DNA of 64,000 nt from Gaeumannomyces sp. JS-464 (Eukaryota > Ascomycota > Sordariomycetes > Magnaporthales > Magnaporthaceae): positions 3,720,001 to 3,784,000 of the forward strand of contig NGZR01000005.1 of NCBI GenBank assembly GCA_002197995.1, in the 5' to 3' direction. The position numbers were made by a program, and so were the translations under genes. Of the stretch, positions 23,201-32,492 are shown in pieces; position 1 is the stretch's first letter, and the number at the start of each line of letters is the position of its first letter. The notes beneath the pieces were generated by a model, which was not told the DNA's origin, did no database searches, and saw nothing but the letters and a program-made list of their open reading frames with translations.

Positions 23201-23463
23201 CAGACATGATGGCTCTGGACCAGAACGACGATGAGGAGGAGAGCGATCAGGTCAATGGTTTGCTGCTTAACGTCGGAGGCGATGCGATGGACGAGGACGC
23301 AGACGATGAGGACCTGGAATCTTACGGCGCCATCATCGCACCGGAGAAGCTGTCACACATCTTTGACGCGGCGCCGGCGTTTGCACTGCCACCGATCGAG
23401 GATCTCTTCTACCAAGTTGCGGGGCTCATATCAGGCAAGCCGCTGGCCAGCTCGGCTGCTTGA
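20230..23463 (+). CDS. UTP17: WD40 protein of the U3 snoRNP/t-UTP complex (Utp17/Nan1, WDR75)
   Basis: A nucleolar WD40 protein of the t-UTP (UtpA) subcomplex of the small-subunit processome, required for rDNA transcription and early pre-rRNA processing. Exons 20230-20588, 20664-21505 and 21595-23463 join in phase. Intron 1 is 75 bp and free of stops, so it can be read through in frame. The N-terminus is basic and Ser/Lys-rich (AAKKRKREKQEN, LSKRHRSKSKS), a likely nucleolar signal. Then come propeller strands: HIIITYETSIQVYSTQDS, VWVADSKQRIWKVDW, LDVVVGCARGAIYVYGNIL, HPRAVHSVKWSVDG-EYLVSGG and TLVLWQVDTGK. A later WD segment (LFGTVGADGCVRLWAPH) and an acidic tail (MALDQNDDEEESDQ) follow. One extra base near 22670 breaks the frame between AYGLPDDMV and YIIDASSGEIRTRL. 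Removing it gives about 1022 residues. The start was chosen at MSSADEQGAMPSGG because everything upstream lacks conservation-like character and lies in the divergent promoter. Confidence 0.88.
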
Positions 23464-24166
23464 TAGCCTGCAGGTTGAGGCTGCGAAGTGTCGCCAAAAG
23501 CCACTATGATCAGCTGACTGGACTGGGCTGGCGGTGTTGGCCGCGGATGCTGTGGCTGGATGCGCCTCAATCATCCAGTGTCGGGATATGGTCGGAATCT
23601 TGAACCGAGGCAGCCAAGTCTCGTGTGACCAACGTCGCAGGATTAGCTTCCGATCCCGGCGATACATGTCGCTGCTAGGCGCATCAACGGGGGTTAAAAA
23701 AGTGTGGGGCAACAAAAAATGCTGGGTGTTGAACGATTGCGCAATGTCTGAAAAACGGGGTGTTTTGGGGTCTTGTTATGACGAATCTGTTCTGGCCTGA
23801 TGTTTGTGCCATTTGAACTTCCTTTCTCTTTTGTTTTAGTCAAGATACCTCGAATAGCCGGTTCATGAGCTTGAACCCGCTTGGGTACAAGAAAGACTGG
23901 ATGTATCACATCATCTCTCGAGAGATTATGACTACTATTCTCGCTTATTAAGAGCCACTACCCGACGTTTATGCCCGAGAGGCAGCGTTCGATTGATTGC
24001 AAACTGTCTCTTCCTCAGCGGCCGCCCCTGTCGATTGCTGTAGGCCACCAGTTATACCGTGAATAACCACCACCCTTGCCTCGACGGGGGAAGAATCGCC
24101 GTAGGGTGCTCGAAAGCAAGAAAGGAGATCGCGAATTCAGGGCTATAAAACGACGACGATACAAAA
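23464..24166. other. Intergenic region between UTP17 and the oxygenase gene
   Basis: No gene is seen. It contains the UTP17 3' UTR and the oxygenase promoter. A TATAAAA at 24144-24150 lies only about 17 bp before the oxygenase ATG, too close to act as its TATA box if that ATG is used. Confidence 0.4.
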
Positions 24167-24432
24167 ATGTCGTTCACCTCGATCCCGATCCTGGATCTGA
24201 GCCAGGCCGACAGCGCCGAGACAAAGCCGGCGTTCCTGTCGGAGCTCCGCAGCGCGCTGATGGAGGTGGGATTCCTGTACCTGAAAAACGTCGGGATCCC
24301 GGACGAGTTGTTCGCCGAGGTGATCGAGGAGGGAAAGGCCTTCTTTGACATTCCCATGGAGGAAAAGTAAGGACACAGCAATATCTCATCTTTCCCCCGG
24401 GAGGGCCTATTATTTATGGTTCTGAGCCTGAT

Positions 24433-24472
<40 letters not shown>

Positions 24473-25574
24473 GCCAGGCTCAAGATCGAGATGAAAAACG
24501 CCCCGTCGTTCCTGGGCTACTCGCAGCTCTCGGCCGAGATCACGGCCGGGGCGGTCGACCACCGGGAGCAGATAGACCTGTCGACGGAGCACGCGGTGCC
24601 GACGCCGGACCAGCCGGCCTACTACAACCTGCTGGCGCCCAACCAGTGGCCGTCGCCGACTCTGCTGCCGCGCTTTCGGCCGGTTTTTACCGAATATATT
24701 TCACGCATGGGCGCCGTATCGATGCGCTTCACGTCGCTCGTCGCCGAGGCCATCGGCCTGCCCGCGGCCGCCTTCGACCGCTATTTTGAGCGCGACGTCG
24801 CGGACCAGCAGCACAAGCTCAAGGTCGTCAAGTACCCGGACGCGGGCGAGCTCGGCGGCGGCGACGGCTCGTCCCGGCAGGGGGTCGGCCCGCACAAGGA
24901 CAGCATGTACACGAGCTACCTGCTGCAGGCGTCGGCGCACCGGGGCTTGCAGGTGCAGAACCTGCGCGGCGACTGGGTCGACTGCCCGCCCGTGGCCGGG
25001 ACGCTGGTCGTGGCCATCGGGCAGGGGCTCGAGGCGCTGACGGGCGGCGTGTGCGCGTCGACGACGCACCGCGTGCTGTCGCCGGCCGCCGGCCAGGGCG
25101 CCCGCTTCTCCATCCCCTTCTTCCAGGGCGTCCGGCTCGACACCGAGTTCGAGGAGCTCGAGACGGTCGGGGTCGGCAGGGTGCCCGACGACGTGCGCGC
25201 GCAGCGGGCCCGCGTGCTGGCCGAGAACGGCGCCGGCCGCCTCGACGACGTCGAGTTCACCTTCCGGACCGGCCGCCGCGCGCACCCTGGGCGAGGCCAC
25301 GCTGCGGAACCGCGTCAAGAGCCACCCGGACGTCGGGGAGAGGTGGTACCCGGAGATACTGGCGAGCATCCGTGAGGAGCAGCGGCTGAGCAAGAGCCAT
25401 GGCGCTTCTACCAGCACAGCGCCGGGAGCAGAAGCTCTCAGAACCGCCAGCGGGGCGCGGGCAAGACTGTTGAGGCGCATTGAGTCCGGGTCTGCCCGCC
25501 ACCACAACCGTGAAAGGGTGATCGTGTTTGTCACCCCCGACGGGATTCCCTGGTTGCAGCAAGATGCTGTCTAG
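24167..25574 (+). CDS. 2-oxoglutarate/Fe(II)-dependent oxygenase (isopenicillin-N-synthase-like)
   Basis: Probably a cytosolic non-heme iron oxygenase of the DIOX_N plus 2OG-FeII_Oxy type; substrate unknown. Exons 24167-24366 and 24478-25574. The N-terminal DIOX_N part reads IPILDLSQAD, LRSALMEVGFLYLKNVGIP, FFDIPMEEKLKIEMKNAPS and LGYSQLSAEIT. The double-stranded beta-helix carries the iron triad His206-x-Asp208 (in GVGPHKDSMYTSYLL) and His264 (in ASTTHRVLSPA), with the 2-oxoglutarate-binding Arg276-x-Ser278 (RFSIPFF). All key residues are present, so it should be active. The intron contains a run of 38 A residues ending 6 nt before the exon, where a pyrimidine tract is normal. One surplus base near 25278 moves the frame: the conserved TLGEATLRNRVKSHPDVGER, WYPEILASIREEQ continues in another register to TAG at 25572-25574. 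The uncorrected frame stops at 25375. With correction it has about 431 residues. Confidence 0.9.
24434..24471 (+). repeat. A38 homopolymer inside the oxygenase intron
   Basis: Thirty-eight uninterrupted A residues end 6 nt before exon 2 (…ACGCCAG). This is the longest homopolymer in the window. It creates a poly-Lys frame that is not part of the protein. Confidence 0.95.
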
Positions 25575-26029
25575 GCACTGAGCACTAGACTGAACGTGAT
25601 AGGACAGCACATCGGAAGGCCAGGTGGAACTATAGCACTTGTTGTATCGTAGCACCAGTTGTATTTTCCCCTTTTTCTGGGATCTACATGTCAGCCTCGC
25701 GTAGCATGTCCCCGAGTGATCCATGGGCGTTGACTAACGTGGATCTGTCTCCACGTCGACGCCCGAGTCGTGGCCTTTGGAGGGCGGTGGTTCGTGTCGG
25801 TCCAGCTCGGCCGAGATCTGCCTCGACTCTGAGAACAAAGTGGCTAGAAAATGGGATGTCGGGGGCCAAAGCAAAGGTGATAAATATCAGTTAAACTCCG
25901 ATTTGCAAATAACCAGGTGCGCCCCTCCTCAGATGCTCCAGATAACTGCTCCTATCGCCGCCGCTAATCGCTGTAGGATGGGGAAAAAGGCATAAGTCGT
26001 TGTCGTCGAGACTTGGTGGCATCGCTTCC
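25575..26029. other. Convergent 3' intergenic region
   Basis: This lies between the oxygenase (+) and the small zinc-finger gene (-). Only short chance frames are seen. Confidence 0.4.
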
Positions 26030-26522
26030 TTATTTGCCGTAGGTCGGGAAGCACTCGGCCACAGTCTTGCTGTGCTTGTTGTCCGAGTGGAGGAGGAGCC
26101 TATATAGGTCGGTGGGTTCCGCTTGTCAGCATACAGGCGAGTGGCACAAGAATCGGCTTGGTTGCCGGCAGGGACGTACTGAGGTTCCCGAGTGGTGCTC
26201 AGGAAGGTTGCCTTGCAGACCTCGCACTGGATGTTCTTTGCCTGCTCGTTCTGTTCATGACAAATCCAGGTGTTAGTGTTGTTGTGGGTGGCGCCAGCGA
26301 CGAGATGTTCGACATACGATCTTGAGCTGGGACTTCTGGACGCCCTTCTGGTCCTTGGCGTTGCGCTCGCGCTTCTGCTGTGCCCGGTTTCCCTAAGAGC
26401 AAGACCGATGTTAGTGAGATGAGCAGATGCGACGGGCATCGTGTGTTGGTGGCGGACAAGCGTATGCTTGTTGGTGGCGGACAAGCGTATGCTTGTTGGG
26501 GCGGTCGGCGTACGTTTCCCAT
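26030..26522 (-). CDS. Small zinc-finger protein (At2g23090/SERF-like type)
   Basis: A 74-residue protein in four exons: 26522-26514, 26392-26318, 26250-26180 and 26099-26030, all phases consistent and frame intact. It begins MGNGNRAQQKRERNAKDQKG, a Lys/Arg-rich head like the 4F5/SERF motif. It then has a single C2H2-type finger with Cys37 and Cys40 (IQCEVCKATF) and His56 and His61 (LLLHSDNKHSK), and ends KTVAECFPTYGK. Small proteins of this layout are conserved in plants, animals and fungi (At2g23090-like, zf-met2). They are thought to bind nucleic acid or act in the nucleus; no defined role is known to me. The first coding exon is only 9 bp long (Met-Gly-Asn). Intron 1 holds a 25-bp tandem duplication. 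Confidence 0.9.
26444..26499 (+). repeat. 25-bp tandem duplication in an intron
   Basis: TGTTGGTGGCGGACAAGCGT plus ATGCT occurs perfectly twice (26444-26468 and 26469-26493), with a 6-bp start of a third copy. It lies inside intron 1 of the small zinc-finger gene. Perfect identity suggests recent slippage. Confidence 0.95.
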
Positions 26523-28095
26523 CTTGATTGATGATAGTCGAGCGGGCTAGTTCGATTAAAGTGGCTGGCAGCTATGCGATTTCTTGCGCGGCAAGGTGGT
26601 TCGTTCGGACGCGGACGCGATATGTGGTTGTGTGTGCGCACGGTAGAGCAAATGGCGGGGAGAGTTCACCCAAGACGCTGCTCTGGGCCTGACGATCCGT
26701 CATCAATGTTTTATTTGCGAGAGGCAGCCCACTTGGCGCGAGGCCCAGGCTGAGTGCAGGGGTCCCGCCGACTCGACGCTTTGCTTTTTTTCTTCTTTTT
26801 TTTTAGGCTGGTGGGGCGGCGACACTTGAGTCACAGCGCTGACTGGAGGAGCTGCCCGCCTCGGGTGGGGCTGCTGCGAGACCGGGTCTGGCAACCGTCC
26901 ACGCCGGCAGCGAATCCATAACGACGGCCAGCGATTGGCGGCGCAGCTGTCCCTGCGGAACACCGTCAGAGAGAGGCAGAAGGCAAACCCAAAACAAAAC
27001 AAGTACATCAGAATACCCTCCCGGTACCCGAGATAGCTGACAATCTGTGTCGAGTCCAACGGCAGCAACATTCGAGCTGAGATAAATGGGTGAGGATAAG
27101 TTGATCTTATTGGCCGCAGGGGCGTCAATCCAAGCTTTCTCATTGCAGGTTGCCACAGGGTGCCATGTTTTCGCCATAGATTTTTATGCGTCCACAACAA
27201 CCACAGCAAGCGTCCGTTATCCGCCAAGCGGCCCGTTCCCATGGAGAATGGATGGCTGCTGTTCCCCGAATTCAACCTAGCATTTCAGTTGGTCCATCTA
27301 CGTAGTAGAGTAGAGCCAGTCACCGCTGGGTACGTCTAGGCAGAGAGTTGAGAGGGAGCCACGCCGCCGAGCGAAGACAATAAGCTCGGAAGCTCGCTAG
27401 GGGCTCGTCATAGCAACGTAAACCCCCAACTTTGATGGAACGCAGGCACTGACCCAGCCTAATGTCGTCACCCAGCATGTCCGATGGGGGTTTAAGACAA
27501 TAGAACGACACCTAGGTCTGCCAGTATTGTACGTCTATGCAACCACAGCTGTGGGGGTCCGGCCCACAGCCCAGGCACCAATCTCACCTTCCATCGCTGC
27601 TTCTGTGACCCTCGGAGCCACCCCCGAAACGCATGTCTATCGGTCGCGTCTGTCCCTTCTTCTATCACACCAGCCGCTCGGAAACCCCAAAAACTGGCCT
27701 CCGTTACCGTTGCCTCCCATAAAAAGGTCACGGGTCGCCGCAATTCAAAGTTTGGCTTGGTTTTTAAACTAACCTCCCGCTTGCCCGAAGCGGAGCACCT
27801 TCACATCCTCTCGTGGCTGTCATAACCACCTGTGACCAATCTGGATGACAGCATAACGCCCCGGACCATCTGGTCCGCCTTGAGCAATCCTCCATCCAAA
27901 TCCGAAGCTTCCAGTCGGACACAGACAGCCTTGTTTCCACGACCAGTCCTGGCCTCTCCCATCTGCCGCAGATCCATGCCTGCAATTGCCCGCTTCAGCT
28001 TGCTCCAACATCCATCGCCGACGAATACACGCTTGCTGTACGCTCTTCCATACCCTGTCTGCCCCCCGACAGTCTCGGCGAGAACCGTGGCCAAG
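26523..28095. other. Divergent intergenic region
   Basis: This is the promoter region between the small zinc-finger gene (-) and the helix-hairpin-helix gene (+). A minus-strand open frame at 26703-27275 has no recognisable domain and I do not support it. The part 27770-28095, just upstream of the next ATG, may be 5' UTR. Confidence 0.4.
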
Positions 28096-29168
28096 ATGGC
28101 CAGCCCGGTCCAGGCGCTGCCTACGCCTGACAGCATCACATCCCAGGAGTTCCAAGAAGCGCTTGGCAGGTACCCTGCACTCATCCAAGCCATATCCGAC
28201 ACCAAGGGCGGTATGCACCTCTTCCACCCACAAGTCACAAGTGCCTGCAGATGCCGCCGCCTCCTATTACCGTATCCTTCTCTCGGATTGCTAACTAGCC
28301 AACCCGCTCATTCTTTCCGTTTGGCTATCTCAAGCCAAACATGGACAAAAGACCCTGGCCGAGCTGGATGATTTCCGTTATGTGACCGCCCCTACGCTAT
28401 TTGTGCCGTGCAAAACATGGAAGCATATGGGGCTTGATGACATCAAGAGCCTCGTTGACTGGAAGCTGTGAGTAGTTCACCTCTTCGACACCGCGTGTCA
28501 CGGGGTTAGGCATCTAACCTGTCGTCACCTCCAATAGCCGTCACGGGAAATTCAGACCAACACTGATGAAGCTGGTCTCTCAAAATGACCCGTCAACGGC
28601 AGAGAACATGGTCAAGGAGGCTGTGGCAGCCTACGCAGAGAATAAAGACGCAACTCAAGCGATAGAGGCCCTGTCCAAGCTAAGAGGCATAGGCCCGGCC
28701 ACGGCCTCGCTCCTGCTTGCTGTCCACGACCCCGACAAGGTCATCTTCTTTGCCGACGAGGCATACTGGTGGCTCTGCTGCGGCGGCAAGAAGGACTCGA
28801 TCAAGTACAACATCAAAGAGTACCAAAGCCTCGAGCGCGCCATGAAGCTGCTGGCAGCCCGGCTGGGGGTGAGGGCCGTCGAGGTCGAGCGCGTCGCCTT
28901 TGTGCTGATGAAGCACGAGGAGGTCGCCCCGTTTGCCGCCGCCGCCGCCGCCAAGGAGGGTGCCGGGGACGTCATCAGCGCGCTGCCCGAGGTGGTCAGG
29001 AAGAAGGTGGCCGGCCGTCCGCCCGCGATACGGAGGATGTCGAGCGACGAGAGGAAACGCAAGCAGCAGAGCCCTCGTCCGGACGACGCCGACGCCGCGC
29101 CCGCCCCGTCGGCCCCGACCGAGGATACTTCGGGCTTGCGACGGTCGAAGCGCGGCAAGCGGGCCTGA
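28096..29168 (+). CDS. Helix-hairpin-helix protein resembling DNA glycosylases, basic tail
   Basis: A 292-residue protein in exons 28096-28210, 28335-28467 and 28538-29168; frame intact, phases consistent. The N-terminus is helical (SQEFQEALGRYPALIQAI, then KTLAELDDFRYVTAP). The middle has a helix-hairpin-helix, LRGIGPATAS at residues 131-140, followed after about 16 residues by VIFFADEAYWWLC with Asp156. In HhH-GPD glycosylases the hairpin L-x-G-[IV]-G-x-x-T-A is likewise followed by a Val/Ile-rich strand and the catalytic Asp. There is no C-terminal four-cysteine Fe-S loop. The C-terminus is low-complexity, basic and probably nuclear (RKKVAGRPPAIRR, DERKRKQQ, GLRRSKRGKRA). I infer a DNA-binding, possibly repair-related protein. 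Similar unnamed proteins are present in many ascomycetes. Activity is unproven, and the Asp alignment is my reading only. Confidence 0.8.
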
Positions 29169-30658
29169 GGGCCTCGTCACCATCGACCTCATGATTTCAT
29201 GGTACCCGGCCTCCTTGGTTTGGTAGAGCCAAAGCATCAGTGCCGGTCATCACGAGGCAGCCACGACATGAGAATCATGAGATCAACCCGATCCCGATGG
29301 GAAGATGGGAAAAACAAGGTTGGATGAGACAGGCCCCTATCTGTTCGTTATCACCCCCACAGCGCACAACTCCCGTCTCGTGCCACCGGGATCCGCCCAC
29401 GTTCAAACACGACCATTACTTTTGTCGACGCGCACACAAACTAGCGTCGCAGCGTCGGGGAGAGTCCTATTTGCTTCTGTCATACATCTCCAGGGAAGCT
29501 GCATCGTCGAAATCGGCATGTTTATGCTTTCCATCCAGATGGTTTCCTGCGTCCACGTACCCCTCACATCTACCGATATCTTAATTCTTGATTAGGCTGC
29601 CTCCCGATGTCTTTCTTACTCGCTTCGCCATAATACCTACTCTACGCTTCTTGGTTCGCCACCAATTTTTCCTTTTCTCTGCATGAAATTGGCATCCCCT
29701 CGGACCGTTCCATATACGTCCCCTTTTTTTCTTCTTTTTTTTTTCGCCTTCTGATGTCGGCTTCTCAAGTCTGAACCTACAATGCGTGCTTCCTTGTTAC
29801 TGAAGAGCGAGCCGGACGGGTGCCTTAAGAGAAGCGACAGCGTCTGTCACCTGCCTAGGTATATATGCATACGGTCGAAAGGCTGCTTGACCAACAGGAT
29901 GAAATTCCGATTACGTGCTGTGTTGGTGGCATTTCAGCGGTCGGTCTTTACCAAACAGGTTGTCTTTGAAATTTCCAGCCGCCCCTGTCCGCGCGTGCCA
30001 ACTGGGGCCGATCCAAGATCTTCACACGCTTATCCGGATGTGATAGACGCCGTTCAGCAATGCACCTACCGTAAGGCTGGCAGTAAAAAAAATCATGAGA
30101 TTAACACAACCATAGCTGGGCACAACGGCACCCCCAAGCATTCAATAAGTCATTTATGCCCTAGGGAATTCGTTGTTGAATCGTTCGCCACTAACTCCAA
30201 TATGAATGATGATGGAAAGCTGTCATAAAGACCACTACACAGCTTCGAGGGGCTAAAGGAAACCAATACTACAAAAGACAATGGGAAAAATCTCAATCTA
30301 CAAGCCCCCTATTGTTGTAGACTTGACCAACATTTCATCCATAAGGGGAGGGCCCCTAACCTCATACCTCCAACCTCAGCGGCCGAAATCGTGACGCAAT
30401 GTCCTCATGGCCGGCTGGTGAATCGTGACTGTCGTGCTGCCGACACACACAAAACCAACGTCTTGTTCCTCCTCTTTCTGACCAGACTCCTGGTATTCCA
30501 GCTGCTTCAGCCAAGAAGCTATTGCTAAAATCCACCGCCCCTCCTCCCACATACAGCAGCGAACCAAAGTCTGCCGGCCAGCCAACGGGAGCTGATCCTG
30601 GCAAGAATTGCTAGCATGGAGAGCAACGGTAAAGATGCGGCCGGTAAGCTCGTGTCAT
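29169..30658. other. Convergent 3' intergenic region, 1.5 kb
   Basis: This separates the 3' ends of the helix-hairpin-helix gene (+) and the BAP31-like gene (-). It is unusually long for a convergent pair in such a genome. Only short frames without domains occur, and no RNA gene was recognised. Confidence 0.4.
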
Positions 30659-31615
30659 CTACCTCTCCTTCTTGGTAGAGCCGTCGTCGACGGTGAACTT
30701 CTCGCCGAGAGAGTCGTACTCGCGGTGCAGGCCCTTGGCCTGCTCCTTGAGAGCCGTAATGTTGGCATCTTTGCGCTTGATCTCCTCCTTCAGGCGCGCG
30801 ATCTCACCCGGACTTCCAGCCTCGGCGAGCTTGGCCGAGTCCTTGCCAGCCTTCTTGTTGGTGTCGGTGCCCTCGTACTGCTTAACCTTCTCCTCCAGAC
30901 GGAGGACTTCGAGGATCATGGAGTAGGTCCGGTTGAGAATGAGCGACAGGAAGAGAGTAAAGCCGCAAAGGTACATGTTGCGCTGCGAGTAGAACTTGCG
31001 CGCCTGCACCTCGAGGCGCTCGTGGCCCATGATCGTGGCACTACAAGAGGGGGAATGTTAGCTGGATGGTTTTGGGGTGCCAAATGCGGCGCTGCCTGAG
31101 GCGACGTACGTGTTCTTGCTGTTCTCCGTGGCAGCCGCCAGCTCGAGCTGGACGCGGTAGACGCGGTTGACGCTGTCTATGAACAGGATTAAAATGAATA
31201 TGAATGTGATCTTCATTCCATATTGGACTTTTGCCACGAGCGGGTTCTCCGAGATGAAGCTGTTTGGAAGTAAGGCCGGCGACAATGTTAGGAAGGCTGT
31301 GCCTACTCAGTATAGGGAAAGGGGTTGTGGGAAAACGTACGTGAACATCTTGCGGCGGATAGTGAAAGGCATTGGGAGGATAAGCAGCATGAACAGAACC
31401 ATCTCTGTCATGAGCAGGACGAAGACCTAAATGAAGGGAGTTCGCTGATGTTAGCTCAGAGCTCTCGTTGTATACTATGCACGATGCGGCCGTTGCCTAT
31501 TGAGGGCTCTTCGTTTGGATACACCGCGATTTGGCAGAGCCGTGCTCGGTATTGAGGAGCGCGGGGCTAAGCGAGGGAAAAGATAATCACGGACCAAGGT
31601 GTAATAGAGCGTCAT
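30659..31615 (-). CDS. BAP31/YET-type endoplasmic reticulum membrane protein
   Basis: A 212-residue polytopic ER protein of the B-cell receptor-associated protein 31 family (yeast Yet1-3), involved in export and quality control of membrane proteins. Exons are 31615-31595, 31426-31341, 31259-31110 and 31040-30659; all phases agree and the frame is intact. Three hydrophobic segments are seen near the N-terminus: residues ~4-25 (starting MTLYYTLVFVLLMTEMVLFM), ~45-65 (ITFIFILILFIDSVNRVYRV) and ~100-120 (NMYLCGFTLFLSLILNRTYS). A long charged coiled coil follows (LRLEEKVKQYE, EIARLKEEIKRKDANITALK). The protein ends STKKER, a KKXX dilysine ER-retrieval signal as in the family. The first donor is GTCCGT, weaker than the others. 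Confidence 0.93.
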
Positions 31616-32492
31616 TTTGGCGGTTGTTCAGTCCCGGAAGCCGAGCAGATAGGAATGGTGGTAGGTCAAGTCGACAGGGGTATTTGTTGTTGTTCGTCGT
31701 CCTTCTGTGTGCGGGTGTAGGTCGGCACGATCGAGAATACGAATGAGGGGAAACAACGGGCAGGAAAACAGTTTTCCGGAGAGAATTGATCGCGGCTTGC
31801 TACAGCCAAGGAAGAGAGCGCGAGCAGCGAACAGGCCCGGTTTGTAATTGACAGAAGTCCTGGCGGTTCGGGAAAGGCGCATGTGTCCTTGAAGAACCTA
31901 TGCTGTGCTTCGGACAGGGTGGTGGATTGGCTGGCAGAGCTGAGCTGGCCACGAACGTCACAGCTTGCAATGCCTAAAAAGCGTGGATCAACAACGTCAT
32001 CAGTTTGTGGCTTGGGTGGGGTGGTCGGGTGGTCCCTCTCCTGATGGTCTGTGTGTTTGCATGTGGCTGACAGGACTGTGGCACGTGCAAACCATCGCGA
32101 TACCAGCTGGGCTGAGTTTGGCCTGGGCTTTTGAACCGAAACAGGGTCACCGACATACACTCAGGCCTGAGCTACCACGGTGTCAAATCGAAAATAGCAT
32201 ACACGCCATCCATGTTTATCATACATACAAGACCTTGAAACTACATCTGATCAGCAAACAGGTTTCCTGGGTCTTTGCGATTCAAAACCAACAGTGAAGC
32301 TGAGGTACAAGAGAGGTGACTCTAAAGGCTCTAGTAATGCACCCTTGTCCGGAACCCCGTTTTGGCTGTGCATTTCCATGGTGTCGTTGGACCATCCTGA
32401 TCCTCAAAACTAAATCTCCCAGTGAGCGGTTATGTTCGCATCAACACGCGCCACGTGAGCGCAAATTTGCCTTGCCCTTCGGAAAGACATGC
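31616..32492. other. Intergenic region between DUS3 and the BAP31-like gene
   Basis: Both neighbours are on the minus strand, so this is the BAP31-like promoter plus the DUS3 3' region. No gene is recognised. Confidence 0.4.

Noticed and set aside
24416..24478. Poly-Lys N-terminus in front of the oxygenase exon 2
   Set aside because: Produced by the A38 tract inside an intron. Joining 24366 to 24478 restores the DIOX_N domain.
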